This document shows positions 1 to 8,473 of a DNA stretch of 64,000 bases, one piece after another. How positions within the stretch are numbered: the stretch's first letter is position 1; every line of letters begins with the position of its first letter. The position numbers and the translations under genes are program-made. The DNA is from JAPPHY01 sp965247535. Lineage in GTDB: Bacteria > Chloroflexota > Dehalococcoidia > Lucifugimonadales > UBA2985. The stretch is taken from NCBI GenBank assembly GCA_965247535.1, contig OZ252018.1, forward strand, positions 434,001-498,000, written 5' to 3'. The notes under the pieces were generated by a model. It made no database searches. It saw nothing but the letters and a program-made list of their open reading frames with translations, and was not told where the DNA came from.

Positions 1-470
1 TCCTGTCCTTCCCCGTGCTGGACGTGTCCAAGCTGGCCGGCGCGGACGTGAAGGAGAACCTGGTCATGAGGTACATCCACAGCATGGTGGCCTACGCGGA
101 GCCGTGGGTCAACCGCGGCGTCGGGTGCAGCGGCGTGCTGAACTTCGACCGGGTTGAGGAGATGAAGGATCGCGCAACTGAGAGAATCGACAGCGCCGTG
201 CTGGCCAACTGGAGGCTCCACGACGTCATTAGCCAGGCCGACATCGAGCAGGCGTTGGTGAGAGTGGCGGAGATCTTGGACGAGCAGAACGCGTCGTTGG
301 AAGGATACGAGCCCCTGGCGGACACGCCGGACAAGCGGGAGCAGCTGCTGAACAGCCCGGCAATCGTGTCCGTGCTGCAGGTCATAGACGAGGCCGCGAC
401 TTCTCCGAGCGCCTTCGTGGAGCCGGGCCTGTTCCGCTACCGGCGCGAGGTGAAGGCCTCCGCCGGCTAG
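1..470 (+). CDS. glcB: Malate synthase G, C-terminal part (5' truncated by window edge)
   Basis: The reading frame is open from base 3 to the TAG at 468-470, so the gene enters from the left. The 156 visible residues match the C-terminal end of malate synthase G: WVNRGVGCSGV, then MKDRATERIDSAVLANW, then DEQNASLEGYEPL, ending in EPGLFRYRRE. In the family this corresponds to the segment GIGCSKV, MEDRATLRISSQHIANW and VVDQQNAGDPAYRPM. The enzyme condenses glyoxylate with acetyl-CoA to malate in the cytosol, in the glyoxylate shunt or glycolate assimilation. The catalytic core lies outside the window. Assignment rests on C-terminal motifs only, but these are specific to the G isoform. Confidence 0.8.
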   Translation, partial: LSFPVLDVSKLAGADVKENLVMRYIHSMVAYAEPWVNRGVGCSGVLNFDRVEEMKDRATERIDSAVLANWRLHDVISQADIEQALVRVAEILDEQNASLEGYEPLADTPDKREQLLNSPAIVSVLQVIDEAATSPSAFVEPGLFRYRREVKASAG

Positions 471-511
471 ACGCCGCCGCCGGCGCTTCCAAAGCTGGTA
501 CCACCAGAGCC

Positions 512-1189
512 ATGACGCAGCCTGAAATCACCGGTAAGCTGGCCATCCTGATCGACTTCGACGGCACGGTGACGGAGCGTGACATGGGCGTTGCGCTCCT
601 GGACGCATTTGCGGTGGAGGACTGGCGGCGATTCGGACGGATGCGAGAGGCCGGCCTCATCGTGGGGCGCGAGTGCCTTGCGAGCGAGTTCGGGTGCCTG
701 CCCAGCAACAGGAAAGAGGAGATGGCGCGCTTTGTTAAGGAGGAGGCGGTGGTCAGACCCGGCCTGCGGGAACTGGTGGAGCTGTGCCGCGAGAGTGGCA
801 TACCGCTGAACGTGGCGTCCAGTGGGCTTGGGTTCTACATTCGCCCCGTTCTGGCGGCGCACGGGCTTTCGGACGTGCCTGTGTTCAGCAGTCGCGGCAC
901 GTTCGACGCGGGCGAGCGGGTGCGCGTGGTCTACGACGAGTGCCCGGAGATCTGCGACTCGGTTGGCGCATGCAAGTGCTACCATGCGCTCGAGTATGCA
1001 AGCATGGGCTACACAGTTGTAAGCGTAGGAGACGGCTTCTCGGACACTTGCCTGGCATCGAAGGCCGACTACGTCTTCGCGTGCGCCCGGCTCCGCGCAC
1101 ACTGCGAGGCCCATTCCATTCCATTCTTTCCATTCGGTGACTTCCACGACGTAATCGCGCGCCTGCCGGACCTGCTGCCGCGAAGATAG
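512..1189 (+). CDS. MtnX-like HAD-IB phosphatase
   Basis: A 225-residue haloacid dehalogenase phosphatase. HAD motif I is DFDGT (Asp15 nucleophile, Asp17 acid/base), motif II is in ASSGLGFYI, and the C-terminal motif is VSVGDGFSDTCLASKADYVFA with the Mg-binding acidic residues. A cysteine-rich CKCYHALEY segment precedes motif III, as in the family of 2-hydroxy-3-keto-5-methylthiopentenyl-1-phosphate phosphatase (MtnX). It could act in methionine salvage or be a phosphoserine-phosphatase-like enzyme; no other mtn genes are visible. It follows malate synthase by 41 bases on the same strand. The fold assignment is secure, the substrate is not. Confidence 0.75.
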   Translation: MTQPEITGKLAILIDFDGTVTERDMGVALLDAFAVEDWRRFGRMREAGLIVGRECLASEFGCLPSNRKEEMARFVKEEAVVRPGLRELVELCRESGIPLNVASSGLGFYIRPVLAAHGLSDVPVFSSRGTFDAGERVRVVYDECPEICDSVGACKCYHALEYASMGYTVVSVGDGFSDTCLASKADYVFACARLRAHCEAHSIPFFPFGDFHDVIARLPDLLPRR

Positions 1190-1399
1190 GCCGGGGCGCT
1201 TCCCTCCGGCCTGTCCGCCCATGCCAAGTGCCTCGTGAGATCGCGATACTGACACGCAGGCCGGAGCGCGCAGGACATGTGCGGCCGAATGCGGTAGAAT
1301 TGACGCTAGAGTAGCATCTACGCGGGCGCCGCTTTGCGAACGCTAGGGCAATGAGGCGGGTAGAGGCGTGCAGAGGCCGGACCCGGGATGGAGGCAGAC

Positions 1400-1855
1400 A
1401 TGTTTGCACGCGACATAATGACCAGCCCGGTCGTTACCATCACGGAGAACTCCACAGTTGCAGACGCGGCAGCGCTCATGCTGAAGCACGGCGCGAGCTG
1501 CCTCCCAGTGGTCGACAGCGAGGGGAAGCTCACGGGCATCATCACCCACACCGACTTCGGCCTTCATCGCAAGTTCATTCCCATGTCGGGCCAGCTGTAC
1601 ACCCTAATGGGCTCGTACGTCCGGCCGGAGACGGTGGAGATGGTGGCCAGTGAGGTGAGCGCCAGACGAATCGGCGACGTGATGAGCCAACCCGTCGTCA
1701 CCCTGGAGGAGGACGCCCCCGTTGCAGAGGTGGCAGAACTCATGATTAGGAAGGGCATCAATAGGATCCCAGTCATGCGGGACAAGGAGATTGTTGGCAT
1801 AATCACCAGGCACGACCTGGTCAAGCTGATGCTCCAGAACATGCCAGGGAGTTGA
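1400..1855 (+). CDS. CBS-domain pair protein
   Basis: About 151 residues made of two CBS domains: MFARDIMTSPVVTI through GIITHTDFGL, then IGDVMSQPVVTLEED through VGIITRHDLVKLML. Such pairs form a Bateman module that binds adenosine nucleotides or similar ligands and usually regulates a partner. There is no fused catalytic domain. An upstream in-frame ATG exists at 1388, but a GGAGG at 1390-1394 sits 5 bases before the ATG at 1400, so the second start is preferred. The partner cannot be told from context. Confidence 0.85.
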   Translation: MFARDIMTSPVVTITENSTVADAAALMLKHGASCLPVVDSEGKLTGIITHTDFGLHRKFIPMSGQLYTLMGSYVRPETVEMVASEVSARRIGDVMSQPVVTLEEDAPVAEVAELMIRKGINRIPVMRDKEIVGIITRHDLVKLMLQNMPGS

Positions 1856-2021
1856 CCCGCAGGGGTAATTCGTTGGCGGCCATCCTCCCGTGTGCCAAAG
1901 AGTCGCCGTGCGGGGCCGCCGCTGGAGGCTGCCCAGCCGGAGCCGTTCCGCCGACGGGGCAGACGCTGGGCTGATCACAACCTGAGGCCCACATATTGAG
2001 TCAAGGAGAAGCTGGCAAGGC

Positions 2022-3125
2022 TTGAACCCGGTGACCAGACAGGGCGCCTACCGCAGCTACCTGAAGCGCGAGCTCTCGTCGTCGGCTGCCTACGAGGCGA
2101 TGGCCCGAATAGAGCGGGACCCGGAGCGCTCCGGCGCGTTCCGCCGGCTGGCGCAGGCCGAGCTGCGCCACGCCCAGCTGTGGGCGGTGAAGTTGGGAGT
2201 CGACCCCTCAGATTTGGCTGCCGAACGTGGAGGCGTCAATGTGCGGCTGGTAGCGCTGGCCGCTCGATTGCTGGGCACGCGGAGGGTGGCACAGCACCTG
2301 GTCAGGCGGAAGAGAATCTACGCAGACGCCTACTCCGCAGACCATGAGACACAGCACCTGGCGGCGGAGGAGCGGGAGCAGGGCATGGCTCTTCGCCGGT
2401 TGGCCAGCCGCTCGGACGAGCCTGACGGGCCCACGGTGATGCGTCCCGGTCTTGCCAGCGGCAATCTGCGGGCCGCGGTCTTGGGTGTGAACGATGGCCT
2501 GGTATCCAACTTCAGCCTGGTAATGGGCGTGGCCGGCGGCATCAGCGATCCGGACATCGTCCTGCTGGCGGGAGTCGCCGGTCTTCTCGCAGGGGCCTTC
2601 TCCATGGCCGCGGGGGAGTACGTCTCCGTTCGCTCCCAGAGGGATGTCTTCGAGCACCAGATCGAGAGAGAACGGTATGAGATCGCGATGTGGCCCGACG
2701 AGGAGGAGAAGGAGCTGGTGACGATCTACCGCTCGAAGGGCCTTTCGCAGGACGAGGCGGAAACGGTTGCCAGGCGGCTCAGTGCGGACCCGGAGGCCAT
2801 GCTGGACACCATGGTGCGAGAGGAGCTGGGGCTCAACCCGGACGGGCTAGGCTCGCCAATCGGCGCGAGCTTAAGCTCATTCACGGCTTTTGTGATGGGC
2901 GCAGTGGTGCCCATCATTCCATACATTTTCGGCTCCACGTCGGCCAACATTCCGGCCAGTGCGGCCATGAGCGCGAGCGCGCTTCTGCTCGTGGGGGGGA
3001 TCCTGGCCAGGTCTTCCAACCGCAACCCGCTGTGGGGCGCAGCGCGAATGGCTCTGGCCGGCGGCGTGGCTGCCACCGTCACATTCACCATTGGCAGGCT
3101 GGTGGGCACGACGCTGGTGGGCTAG
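2022..3125 (+). CDS. Ferritin-like plus VIT1/CCC1-family transporter
   Basis: A 367-residue membrane protein with two parts. Residues about 10-130 form a ferritin/rubrerythrin-like helical domain with Glu/His pairs (RELSSSAAYEAMARIE, QAELRHAQLW, DHETQHLAAEE). Residues about 145-367 are a VIT1/CCC1 transporter (GVNDGLVSNFSLVMGVAGG, AGAFSMAAGEYVSVRSQ, then three C-terminal membrane helices). The family moves Fe2+ or Mn2+, and the ferritin-like domain probably senses or loads the metal. The start is TTG 2022 or GTG 2031; an AAGGAGA lies at 2003-2009, a long spacing to either. The fusion is a known architecture; the metal is inferred. Confidence 0.85.
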   Translation: MNPVTRQGAYRSYLKRELSSSAAYEAMARIERDPERSGAFRRLAQAELRHAQLWAVKLGVDPSDLAAERGGVNVRLVALAARLLGTRRVAQHLVRRKRIYADAYSADHETQHLAAEEREQGMALRRLASRSDEPDGPTVMRPGLASGNLRAAVLGVNDGLVSNFSLVMGVAGGISDPDIVLLAGVAGLLAGAFSMAAGEYVSVRSQRDVFEHQIERERYEIAMWPDEEEKELVTIYRSKGLSQDEAETVARRLSADPEAMLDTMVREELGLNPDGLGSPIGASLSSFTAFVMGAVVPIIPYIFGSTSANIPASAAMSASALLLVGGILARSSNRNPLWGAARMALAGGVAATVTFTIGRLVGTTLVG

Positions 3126-3147
3126 CCGAGCGGCCTCCCGCCCGGCG

Positions 3148-4146
3148 TTACGCCAGCCGGAACACCACTGCCAGCCCTACCAGGTAGATGCCCACGAAGA
3201 GCGGCGGGCTGGGCTCGAGGAGCGAGAACTGCTTCAACGGGCGTCGCATCGCAAGCTGTACCAGTCCAAGCGACATGAGCAGAACGGCGAACAGCCCGGC
3301 GGCGACCGTGCCTGCGCTCGTGAAGCTGTAGAGCGAGCCGTCTGTGTACGCCAGGTCTGCGGCCGCCAGGGCCACGATGTTGAAGGAGTTGGTGCCGTAC
3401 ATGTTGGCCAGGCCCAGGTCGTAGGCCTTCATGCGGAAGGCGGCGATTGTCGTCGTAAGCTCCGGCAGCGTGGTCACCACCGCCAGGGCCAGGACGCCGA
3501 CAAAGCTGGAGCCTATGCCGGTGGCATCTGCGATGGCCTCGGCGCTGATGGCAAGCGCGGGGCCGGAAACGAATATGGCGGCGGCGGCGGCGAGGAAGAC
3601 AGTCCATCCCCACGCCAGCGAGTGAGCCGGTTCCTCCTCGTCCGCCCCCTCAGACTCTTCGACCTCTGAGCTGAACTGGCGCAGTAGGCGTGAAATCACC
3701 ACATAGACCGCGATGATTGCGATGGCCGGTATGCTCACGGCTAGCAGCTTGAAGTCTATCTGCGTGACGGCAAAGAGCGTGGCCATTGCCGTCAGCAGTA
3801 TGGCTGAGCCCGCAACCCACGTCTGCTGAGGCGCAAGCTGCCGGAATATCTCGCGCCCGCCGAACAGGGCCATCAGGATGGCCAGGTTGCTCATGTTGAG
3901 CATGTTGGCGCCGAGGATGTTTCCGGCGGCAAGCTCGGCGGAGCCGCCGATGGCGGCCGCAACGGCCGTCACAAGCTCCGGCAACGACGTGGCCCCAGCC
4001 AGCAGCAGCGACCCGACCCACAGCCGTCCCAGGCCCATCCGGGAGGCAATTGTATCCGCGGCGGCCGTCAGGAATGACGCCGCCACGACAATCACCACGG
4101 CGGCGGCCAGGAACAGCCCTATGGCTGGGGTAAGGCTCAGCTCCAT
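3148..4146 (-). CDS. Sodium/calcium-type cation antiporter (CaCA family)
   Basis: A 332-residue polytopic membrane protein with two inverted halves, each carrying the CaCA alpha-repeat: GATSLPELVTAVAAA with GNILGANMLNMSN in the first, and ALAVVTTLPELTTTIAA with NMYGTNSFNIVAL in the second. The cytoplasmic loop between halves is acidic (EVEESEGADEEEP). Family members exchange Ca2+ or K+ for Na+ or H+ across the inner membrane. The ATG at 4146 is chosen because a GCGGAG lies about 5 bases upstream. A longer in-frame start at 4305 would overlap the upstream peptidase gene and adds a non-conserved arginine-rich tail. The ion is not determined. Confidence 0.85.
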   Translation of the reverse strand: MELSLTPAIGLFLAAAVVIVVAASFLTAAADTIASRMGLGRLWVGSLLLAGATSLPELVTAVAAAIGGSAELAAGNILGANMLNMSNLAILMALFGGREIFRQLAPQQTWVAGSAILLTAMATLFAVTQIDFKLLAVSIPAIAIIAVYVVISRLLRQFSSEVEESEGADEEEPAHSLAWGWTVFLAAAAAIFVSGPALAISAEAIADATGIGSSFVGVLALAVVTTLPELTTTIAAFRMKAYDLGLANMYGTNSFNIVALAAADLAYTDGSLYSFTSAGTVAAGLFAVLLMSLGLVQLAMRRPLKQFSLLEPSPPLFVGIYLVGLAVVFRLA

Positions 4147-4252
4147 GAAGCTCCGCGGGAGCGGAGGGGAGTCAGTCGCCGGTGCAACCTTGTAGGCCTG
4201 GAATATCCGGCTCGCCGGAGCGAGACAGCCCCGGACTGAGCGCGCGGGAGAT

Positions 4253-6916
4253 TCACTCCTGGACCTCCCGTCCTTCCTGGTCCAGAAGGCGTACGGAAAC
4301 GCCAACCTCCCGCAGGCCCGGCTCGATTACCTCTCTGTCGCCCACCACCAGCAGCGTCAGCCGGCCGTTGTCTATATTCTCCGCCGCGGCGCGTCTCACA
4401 TTCTCCAGCGTCACCGCCTCTATAGCGGATGGAAAAGACTGGTAGTAGTCGTCCGGGAGGTTGAAGGATACGGTGTGCACGAGCTGCTCAAGCACCTGCC
4501 ACGAAGTCTCGAAAGACGATGGGAACTGGCGCAGCATGGCCGACCTGGCCGCCTCGAACTCCGCCTCCGTGACGGGCCTCTCGCCCACCACGTCGCGGAG
4601 CTCTCGCAGTGTCTCCTCCACGGCCTCGCGGGTGACCGCCGTCTGCACGCCTCCGCCCACCATGAACAGCGACAGGCCACGATGCCACTCGAACCAGGAG
4701 CGGTAGCCGTAGCTGTAACCCTTGTCTTCTCTGAGGTTCATGTTGAGCCTGGCGGTGAACTGGCCGCCGAAGAGGTGGTTGAGCAGCGCGAGCGCAGGGT
4801 AGTCGGGATGCTGGCGCTCAACGCTTGTCAGCCCAACTCGTATCACAGACTGCGCGGCGCCGGGCTTGTCCAGCAGGTACAGGGTTGTGGGAGTTGGCGC
4901 GGCGTCTTCAGCCGGCGCGGCCGCGTCAGGGCTGTCGCCGTTGGCGGCCTGCCAGGCTCCGAGCCACTGCTCCGCCTGTTCCGCGACCTCCCCGAGCGAT
5001 ACGTCTCCAACTACCACGAGCGTAGCCCCCTCTGGCCCGTAATTCCGGCCGTAGAAGGCCGCCATGTCCTCGCGTGTTATGGCCTCGACGGACTCCTCCG
5101 TACCGCTGGGGGGATGGCCGAAGGCGCTCTCCGTGCCCAGAATGAGACCCGGGGCGTGGCGTCCTGCCATGGCCGTCGGATCGTCCCGCATCCTCCTGAG
5201 CGAGGTGAGCCGCTCCCGGCGAAGACGGTCCATCTCGTCCACAGGAAAGACCGCGTTCTGCACCAGATCGGCTGCAATCTCCAGCGCCTTGGGGAAGTGG
5301 CGAGTCAGCGTCTCCGCGGCCAGGGTTGTCGACTCCCTGCCTGTAGCCGTGGCCAGCTGGCTGCCCATGAACTCCATTTCGTCGGCTATCTGACTGCTTG
5401 TGCGTGCGGTGGTGCCCTCCTGGACCATGGCCGTGGTGAAGGATGCGAGCCCGGGAAGCGTTACAGGGTCGCCGGCCGCGCCAGTATTCAAGACCAGTGC
5501 GAAAGACACGGCCGGGAGCTCTCGCCTCTCGACGACCAGGATCTCCAGGCCGTTCGATAACCTCTGGCGCTCCGGCATGGGAGGAGTGAACGCGGCGGGC
5601 GCCGCCGGTGTCGGGCGCTGCGTGCGGTCGATGCCGGCGCTGGCGTGGCTCCTGGACGGCTCCGGCAGGACCACCATCTGAACCTGCCGCTCGCCCATGT
5701 ACACTCGCGCGGCCCGCTGCACGTCCTCCGGCTGGACCGCCAGGAATCGGTCCATGTCCCGGTTGATGGCTCCCGGATCCCCCGCGAACACGTTGAAGGA
5801 GTTGAGACGGTTCGCTCTACCGCCAAACCCTCCGATGTTGGCGGTCAGGCGCACCTGCTGCCACTCGAGGCGGTTCCTGAAGCGCTCAAGCTCCTCCGGC
5901 TGAGGGGGAGCGTCCTGGAGGCGCCTGATCTCGGCTAGCGCAGCCTCAGCGACCTCCTCTGCGGAATGGCCCGCCGCCGCCGTTACGTCCACGTGGAAGT
6001 CCCCGGCGATCTCCGAGGGGCCGTGGCGGACCGCCGCGCTCTGCGCTATCCGCTTTTCGTACACCAGGGAACGATGCAGCCTTGAGCTCTTGCCGTCGCT
6101 TAGCAGGGAGGCCAGAACGGAGAGCGGGGCCTCGTCCGGGTGGAAGCGCGGGACAGTGGGCCACACGATCGACCAGCGAGGAAGCGTCACCTTGTCGTGG
6201 AGCGTGAGGTCTGCGCGGCCCTGCAGGGGCGAGTCGGTGCGGGTCGCTCGCGGCAATGCGGGGCCGGGCGGAATGTCGCCGAAGTAGCGCTCCGCCAGCT
6301 CGGCGGCCTGCTCAGGGCGAAAGTCGCCGGCGATGGCCAGGCTCGCGTTTGAGGGCGTGTAGAACCTCTGGAAGAAGGCCTTTGCGTCCTCCAAGGAAGC
6401 CGCGTCCAGGTCTTCGTGGAAGCCGATGGTGGGCCAGTGGTATGGATGTGGCAGCGGATAGACCGCGCCCTGCAGGTGGATGCCGGAGACTCCGTAGGGT
6501 CGGTTCTCGTAGCTCTGGCGCCGCTCGTTTTTCACCACGTCGCGCTGGATGTCCATCCTGCCCTGGTCCAGCGCGTCCAGCAGGAAGCCCATCCGGTCCG
6601 ACTCCAGCCAGAGAGCCAGCTCCAGGTAGTGGGATGGCAGGTTCTCCCAGTAGTTGGTCCTGTCGGGCGTGGTGGAGCCGTTGAGGGTTGCGCCCACTTC
6701 CTGCAGCGGCTCGAAGTAGCCGCTGTTGTGGTGCTTGGAGCCCTCGAACATGAGGTGCTCGAAGAGGTGGGCGTAGCCGGTCTTACCGGGCGTTTCGTCC
6801 TTGGAGCCGACGTGGTACCAGACGTTGACAGCCACCAGCGGCAGTGCGTTGTCCTGGTGAAGAATGACGTCCAGCCCGTTCGAAAGGGTGAACTTCTCGA
6901 AGTGTACTTGCTGCAT
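4253..6916 (-). CDS. M16-family zinc metallopeptidase, two-domain (pitrilysin/insulinase-like)
   Basis: About 887 residues holding two M16 units in one chain. The N-terminal unit has the inverted zinc motif HLFEH within TGYAHLFEHLMFEGS and the downstream segment NASLAIAGDF. The C-terminal half (from about residue 450) repeats the fold without HxxEH (RLSNGLEILVVERRELP, GATLVVVGDV), as in two-domain M16 peptidases where the second half is structural. There is no signal peptide, so it is likely cytosolic, degrading peptides. ATG 6916 is preferred over ATG 6937 because GGCGGAG precedes it. The gene lies 106 bases upstream of the antiporter on the same strand. Confidence 0.88.
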   Translation of the reverse strand: MQQVHFEKFTLSNGLDVILHQDNALPLVAVNVWYHVGSKDETPGKTGYAHLFEHLMFEGSKHHNSGYFEPLQEVGATLNGSTTPDRTNYWENLPSHYLELALWLESDRMGFLLDALDQGRMDIQRDVVKNERRQSYENRPYGVSGIHLQGAVYPLPHPYHWPTIGFHEDLDAASLEDAKAFFQRFYTPSNASLAIAGDFRPEQAAELAERYFGDIPPGPALPRATRTDSPLQGRADLTLHDKVTLPRWSIVWPTVPRFHPDEAPLSVLASLLSDGKSSRLHRSLVYEKRIAQSAAVRHGPSEIAGDFHVDVTAAAGHSAEEVAEAALAEIRRLQDAPPQPEELERFRNRLEWQQVRLTANIGGFGGRANRLNSFNVFAGDPGAINRDMDRFLAVQPEDVQRAARVYMGERQVQMVVLPEPSRSHASAGIDRTQRPTPAAPAAFTPPMPERQRLSNGLEILVVERRELPAVSFALVLNTGAAGDPVTLPGLASFTTAMVQEGTTARTSSQIADEMEFMGSQLATATGRESTTLAAETLTRHFPKALEIAADLVQNAVFPVDEMDRLRRERLTSLRRMRDDPTAMAGRHAPGLILGTESAFGHPPSGTEESVEAITREDMAAFYGRNYGPEGATLVVVGDVSLGEVAEQAEQWLGAWQAANGDSPDAAAPAEDAAPTPTTLYLLDKPGAAQSVIRVGLTSVERQHPDYPALALLNHLFGGQFTARLNMNLREDKGYSYGYRSWFEWHRGLSLFMVGGGVQTAVTREAVEETLRELRDVVGERPVTEAEFEAARSAMLRQFPSSFETSWQVLEQLVHTVSFNLPDDYYQSFPSAIEAVTLENVRRAAAENIDNGRLTLLVVGDREVIEPGLREVGVSVRLLDQEGREVQE

Positions 6917-7098
6917 GAACTCTCCGCCAATGAGCATTGCGGCCCGCGTGGGCCAGCATGAACAGCGACAAGCGGATTATACCCCGCGCGCCGCCATATC
7001 GCTACTGGCAAGGGCTCGGGACGCGCGAGGTCGCGGCGCGGTGCACGCTGGGACGCAGGTTCGTCGGCGTGTGCGGGGCCGGGCATGCGCCGCGGAGC

Positions 7099-7126
7099 TT
7101 GACACCGCGCCATTTGCGAGTACGCT
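7099..7126 (+). promoter_or_regulatory. Putative sigma-70-type promoter of the M42 peptidase gene
   Basis: A perfect -35 box TTGACA (7099-7104) is followed after 16 bases by TACGCT (7121-7126). The ATG of the M42 gene lies at 7158 with CAGGAG 5-6 bases upstream. Confidence 0.55.
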
Positions 7127-7157
7127 ACGCTCTACCACGCTACCAGGAGTGTAAGCC

Positions 7158-8240
7158 ATGGACAACGTCGAATCCCTGCTGCAGGAGCTGACCAACGCGC
7201 ACGGCCCTTCCGGCTTCGAGGGCCCGGTACGGGCAATCATGCAGCGCGAGCTGTCCGGCGTATGCGACGGCCTGGAAACGGACGGCATCGGCTCGCTCAT
7301 CGGGAGGCTGGGCGAGGAGAGCGGCTCGCCCAGGGTTATGATGGCCGCCCACATGGACGAGGTGGGCCTCATAGTCAAGCTGATAACCAAAGAAGGATAC
7401 GTGATGTTCCAAACCCTGGGAGGTTGGCTGGACCAGGCCCTCATCAATCAGCGATGGGTCATCATGACAAGGAACGGCCCTGTTCTCGGGGTCACCGGCG
7501 TGAAGACCGTACACGTGATGACCGCCGAGGCTCGGGGCCAGCTGTTCAAGAAAGAGCAGATGTTCATCGACGTGGGCGCATCCAGCAAGGAGGACGCCGA
7601 GGAGCGCCTGGCGATCCGGCCCGGCGACCCCATAGCGCCGGACAGCCTGTTCACGTCGCTCAACGGCGGCTCGCTGTACATGGCCAAGGCATGGGACGAT
7701 CGCGTTGGCCTGGGCGTCATCGTCGAGGTTATGCGCCGCCTCAGGGAGTCGCCGCCGCCCAGCACGCTGTACGGAGTGGCCACCGTGCAGGAGGAGATAG
7801 GCCTGCGAGGCGCGCACACCAGCAGCTATGCCGTTGAGCCGGACTTGGGGATCAATCTGGAGACCGGCGTTGCTAGCGACTACCCTGGCATCACGCAGGA
7901 GGAGGCGCAGGAAAAGATAGGGAATGGCCCCTCCATCTTCCTGCACGACTCTTCGATGGTGCCCAACCTCAAGCTGCGCGACCTGTTCGTGGACACGGCG
8001 CGCGAGAATGACATTCCGGTCCAGTTCGACGTGCTCAGCGGCTACGGCGAGGACGGAGCGGAGATGCAGAGGTCTCGCAGCGGCGCGCCTTCCATCAACA
8101 TCGCCATTCCCACTCGCTATCTCCACAGCCACAATGGCATCATCAGCCGGCAGGACTTCGACCGGACGGTGGACCTGGTAGTGGCGGTGGTGAGGAAGCT
8201 GGACGCGGACACGGTGCGGGAGCTGCGCAGCTTCGATTAG
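7158..8240 (+). CDS. M42-family metallo-aminopeptidase
   Basis: A 360-residue cytosolic peptidase of the M42 family (glutamyl aminopeptidase/FrvX/deblocking aminopeptidase type). Visible features are HGPSGFEGPVR near the N terminus, the first metal histidine in MMAAHMDEVGL, the bridging Asp in KAWDDRVGLG, the Glu pair in VQEEIGLRGA, and the last histidine in YLHSHNGI. At the place where most relatives have an aspartate, the text reads NLETGVASDYPG. These enzymes form large tetrahedral oligomers that trim peptides. Substrate preference cannot be read. Length is normal for the family. Confidence 0.88.
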   Translation: MDNVESLLQELTNAHGPSGFEGPVRAIMQRELSGVCDGLETDGIGSLIGRLGEESGSPRVMMAAHMDEVGLIVKLITKEGYVMFQTLGGWLDQALINQRWVIMTRNGPVLGVTGVKTVHVMTAEARGQLFKKEQMFIDVGASSKEDAEERLAIRPGDPIAPDSLFTSLNGGSLYMAKAWDDRVGLGVIVEVMRRLRESPPPSTLYGVATVQEEIGLRGAHTSSYAVEPDLGINLETGVASDYPGITQEEAQEKIGNGPSIFLHDSSMVPNLKLRDLFVDTARENDIPVQFDVLSGYGEDGAEMQRSRSGAPSINIAIPTRYLHSHNGIISRQDFDRTVDLVVAVVRKLDADTVRELRSFD

Positions 8241-8259
8241 GCGCGGTCGCCGACCGCGC
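8241..8259. terminator. GC-rich hairpin directly after the M42 stop codon
   Basis: GCGCGGTC (8241-8248) and GACCGCGC (8252-8259) form a perfect 8-bp stem with a 3-base loop. No T-run follows, so this is a possible but non-canonical terminator. Confidence 0.4.
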
Positions 8260-8393
8260 CCGAGTCCCCTCAGCCGCATGTGCTGAGCCTGTCGGTGGCC
8301 GAGCGGGCACCCGTCCCGCCCACTCTGGCGTCTATTCCTCGTGCCGACCCGTCGTCGCGCCGCGCGTGCATGCCGGATTGCGACAAGTTAGTG

Positions 8394-8473
8394 GACAGTG
8401 TCAGGTTGCATGTCCACATATATCAGATATAATATAGGCGTCAAAGCTATTGGACACTGTCATGGACGGTGTC
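8394..8473 (+). promoter_or_regulatory. Promoter and palindromic operator-like sites of the fic gene
   Basis: A promoter TTGCAT (8406-8411), 16-base spacer, TATAAT (8428-8433) precedes the fic start. Three copies of a near-palindrome surround it: GACAGTGTC (8394-8402) just upstream of the -35 box, GACACTGTC (8453-8461) immediately before the ATG, and GACGGTGTC (8465-8473) over codons 2-4. The consensus GACA-N-TGTC suggests a dimeric repressor that would block both polymerase and ribosome access. No Shine-Dalgarno is seen in the short leader. Confidence 0.55.

Noticed and set aside
467..1255. Long minus-strand ORF opposite the HAD phosphatase
   Set aside because: It is antisense to a clear family match, with no recognisable protein motif; typical of high-GC sequence.
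3148..4305. Longer antiporter start at 4305
   Set aside because: It would overlap the peptidase gene and add a charged Arg/Ser-rich tail ahead of a clear membrane-protein start with its own Shine-Dalgarno.
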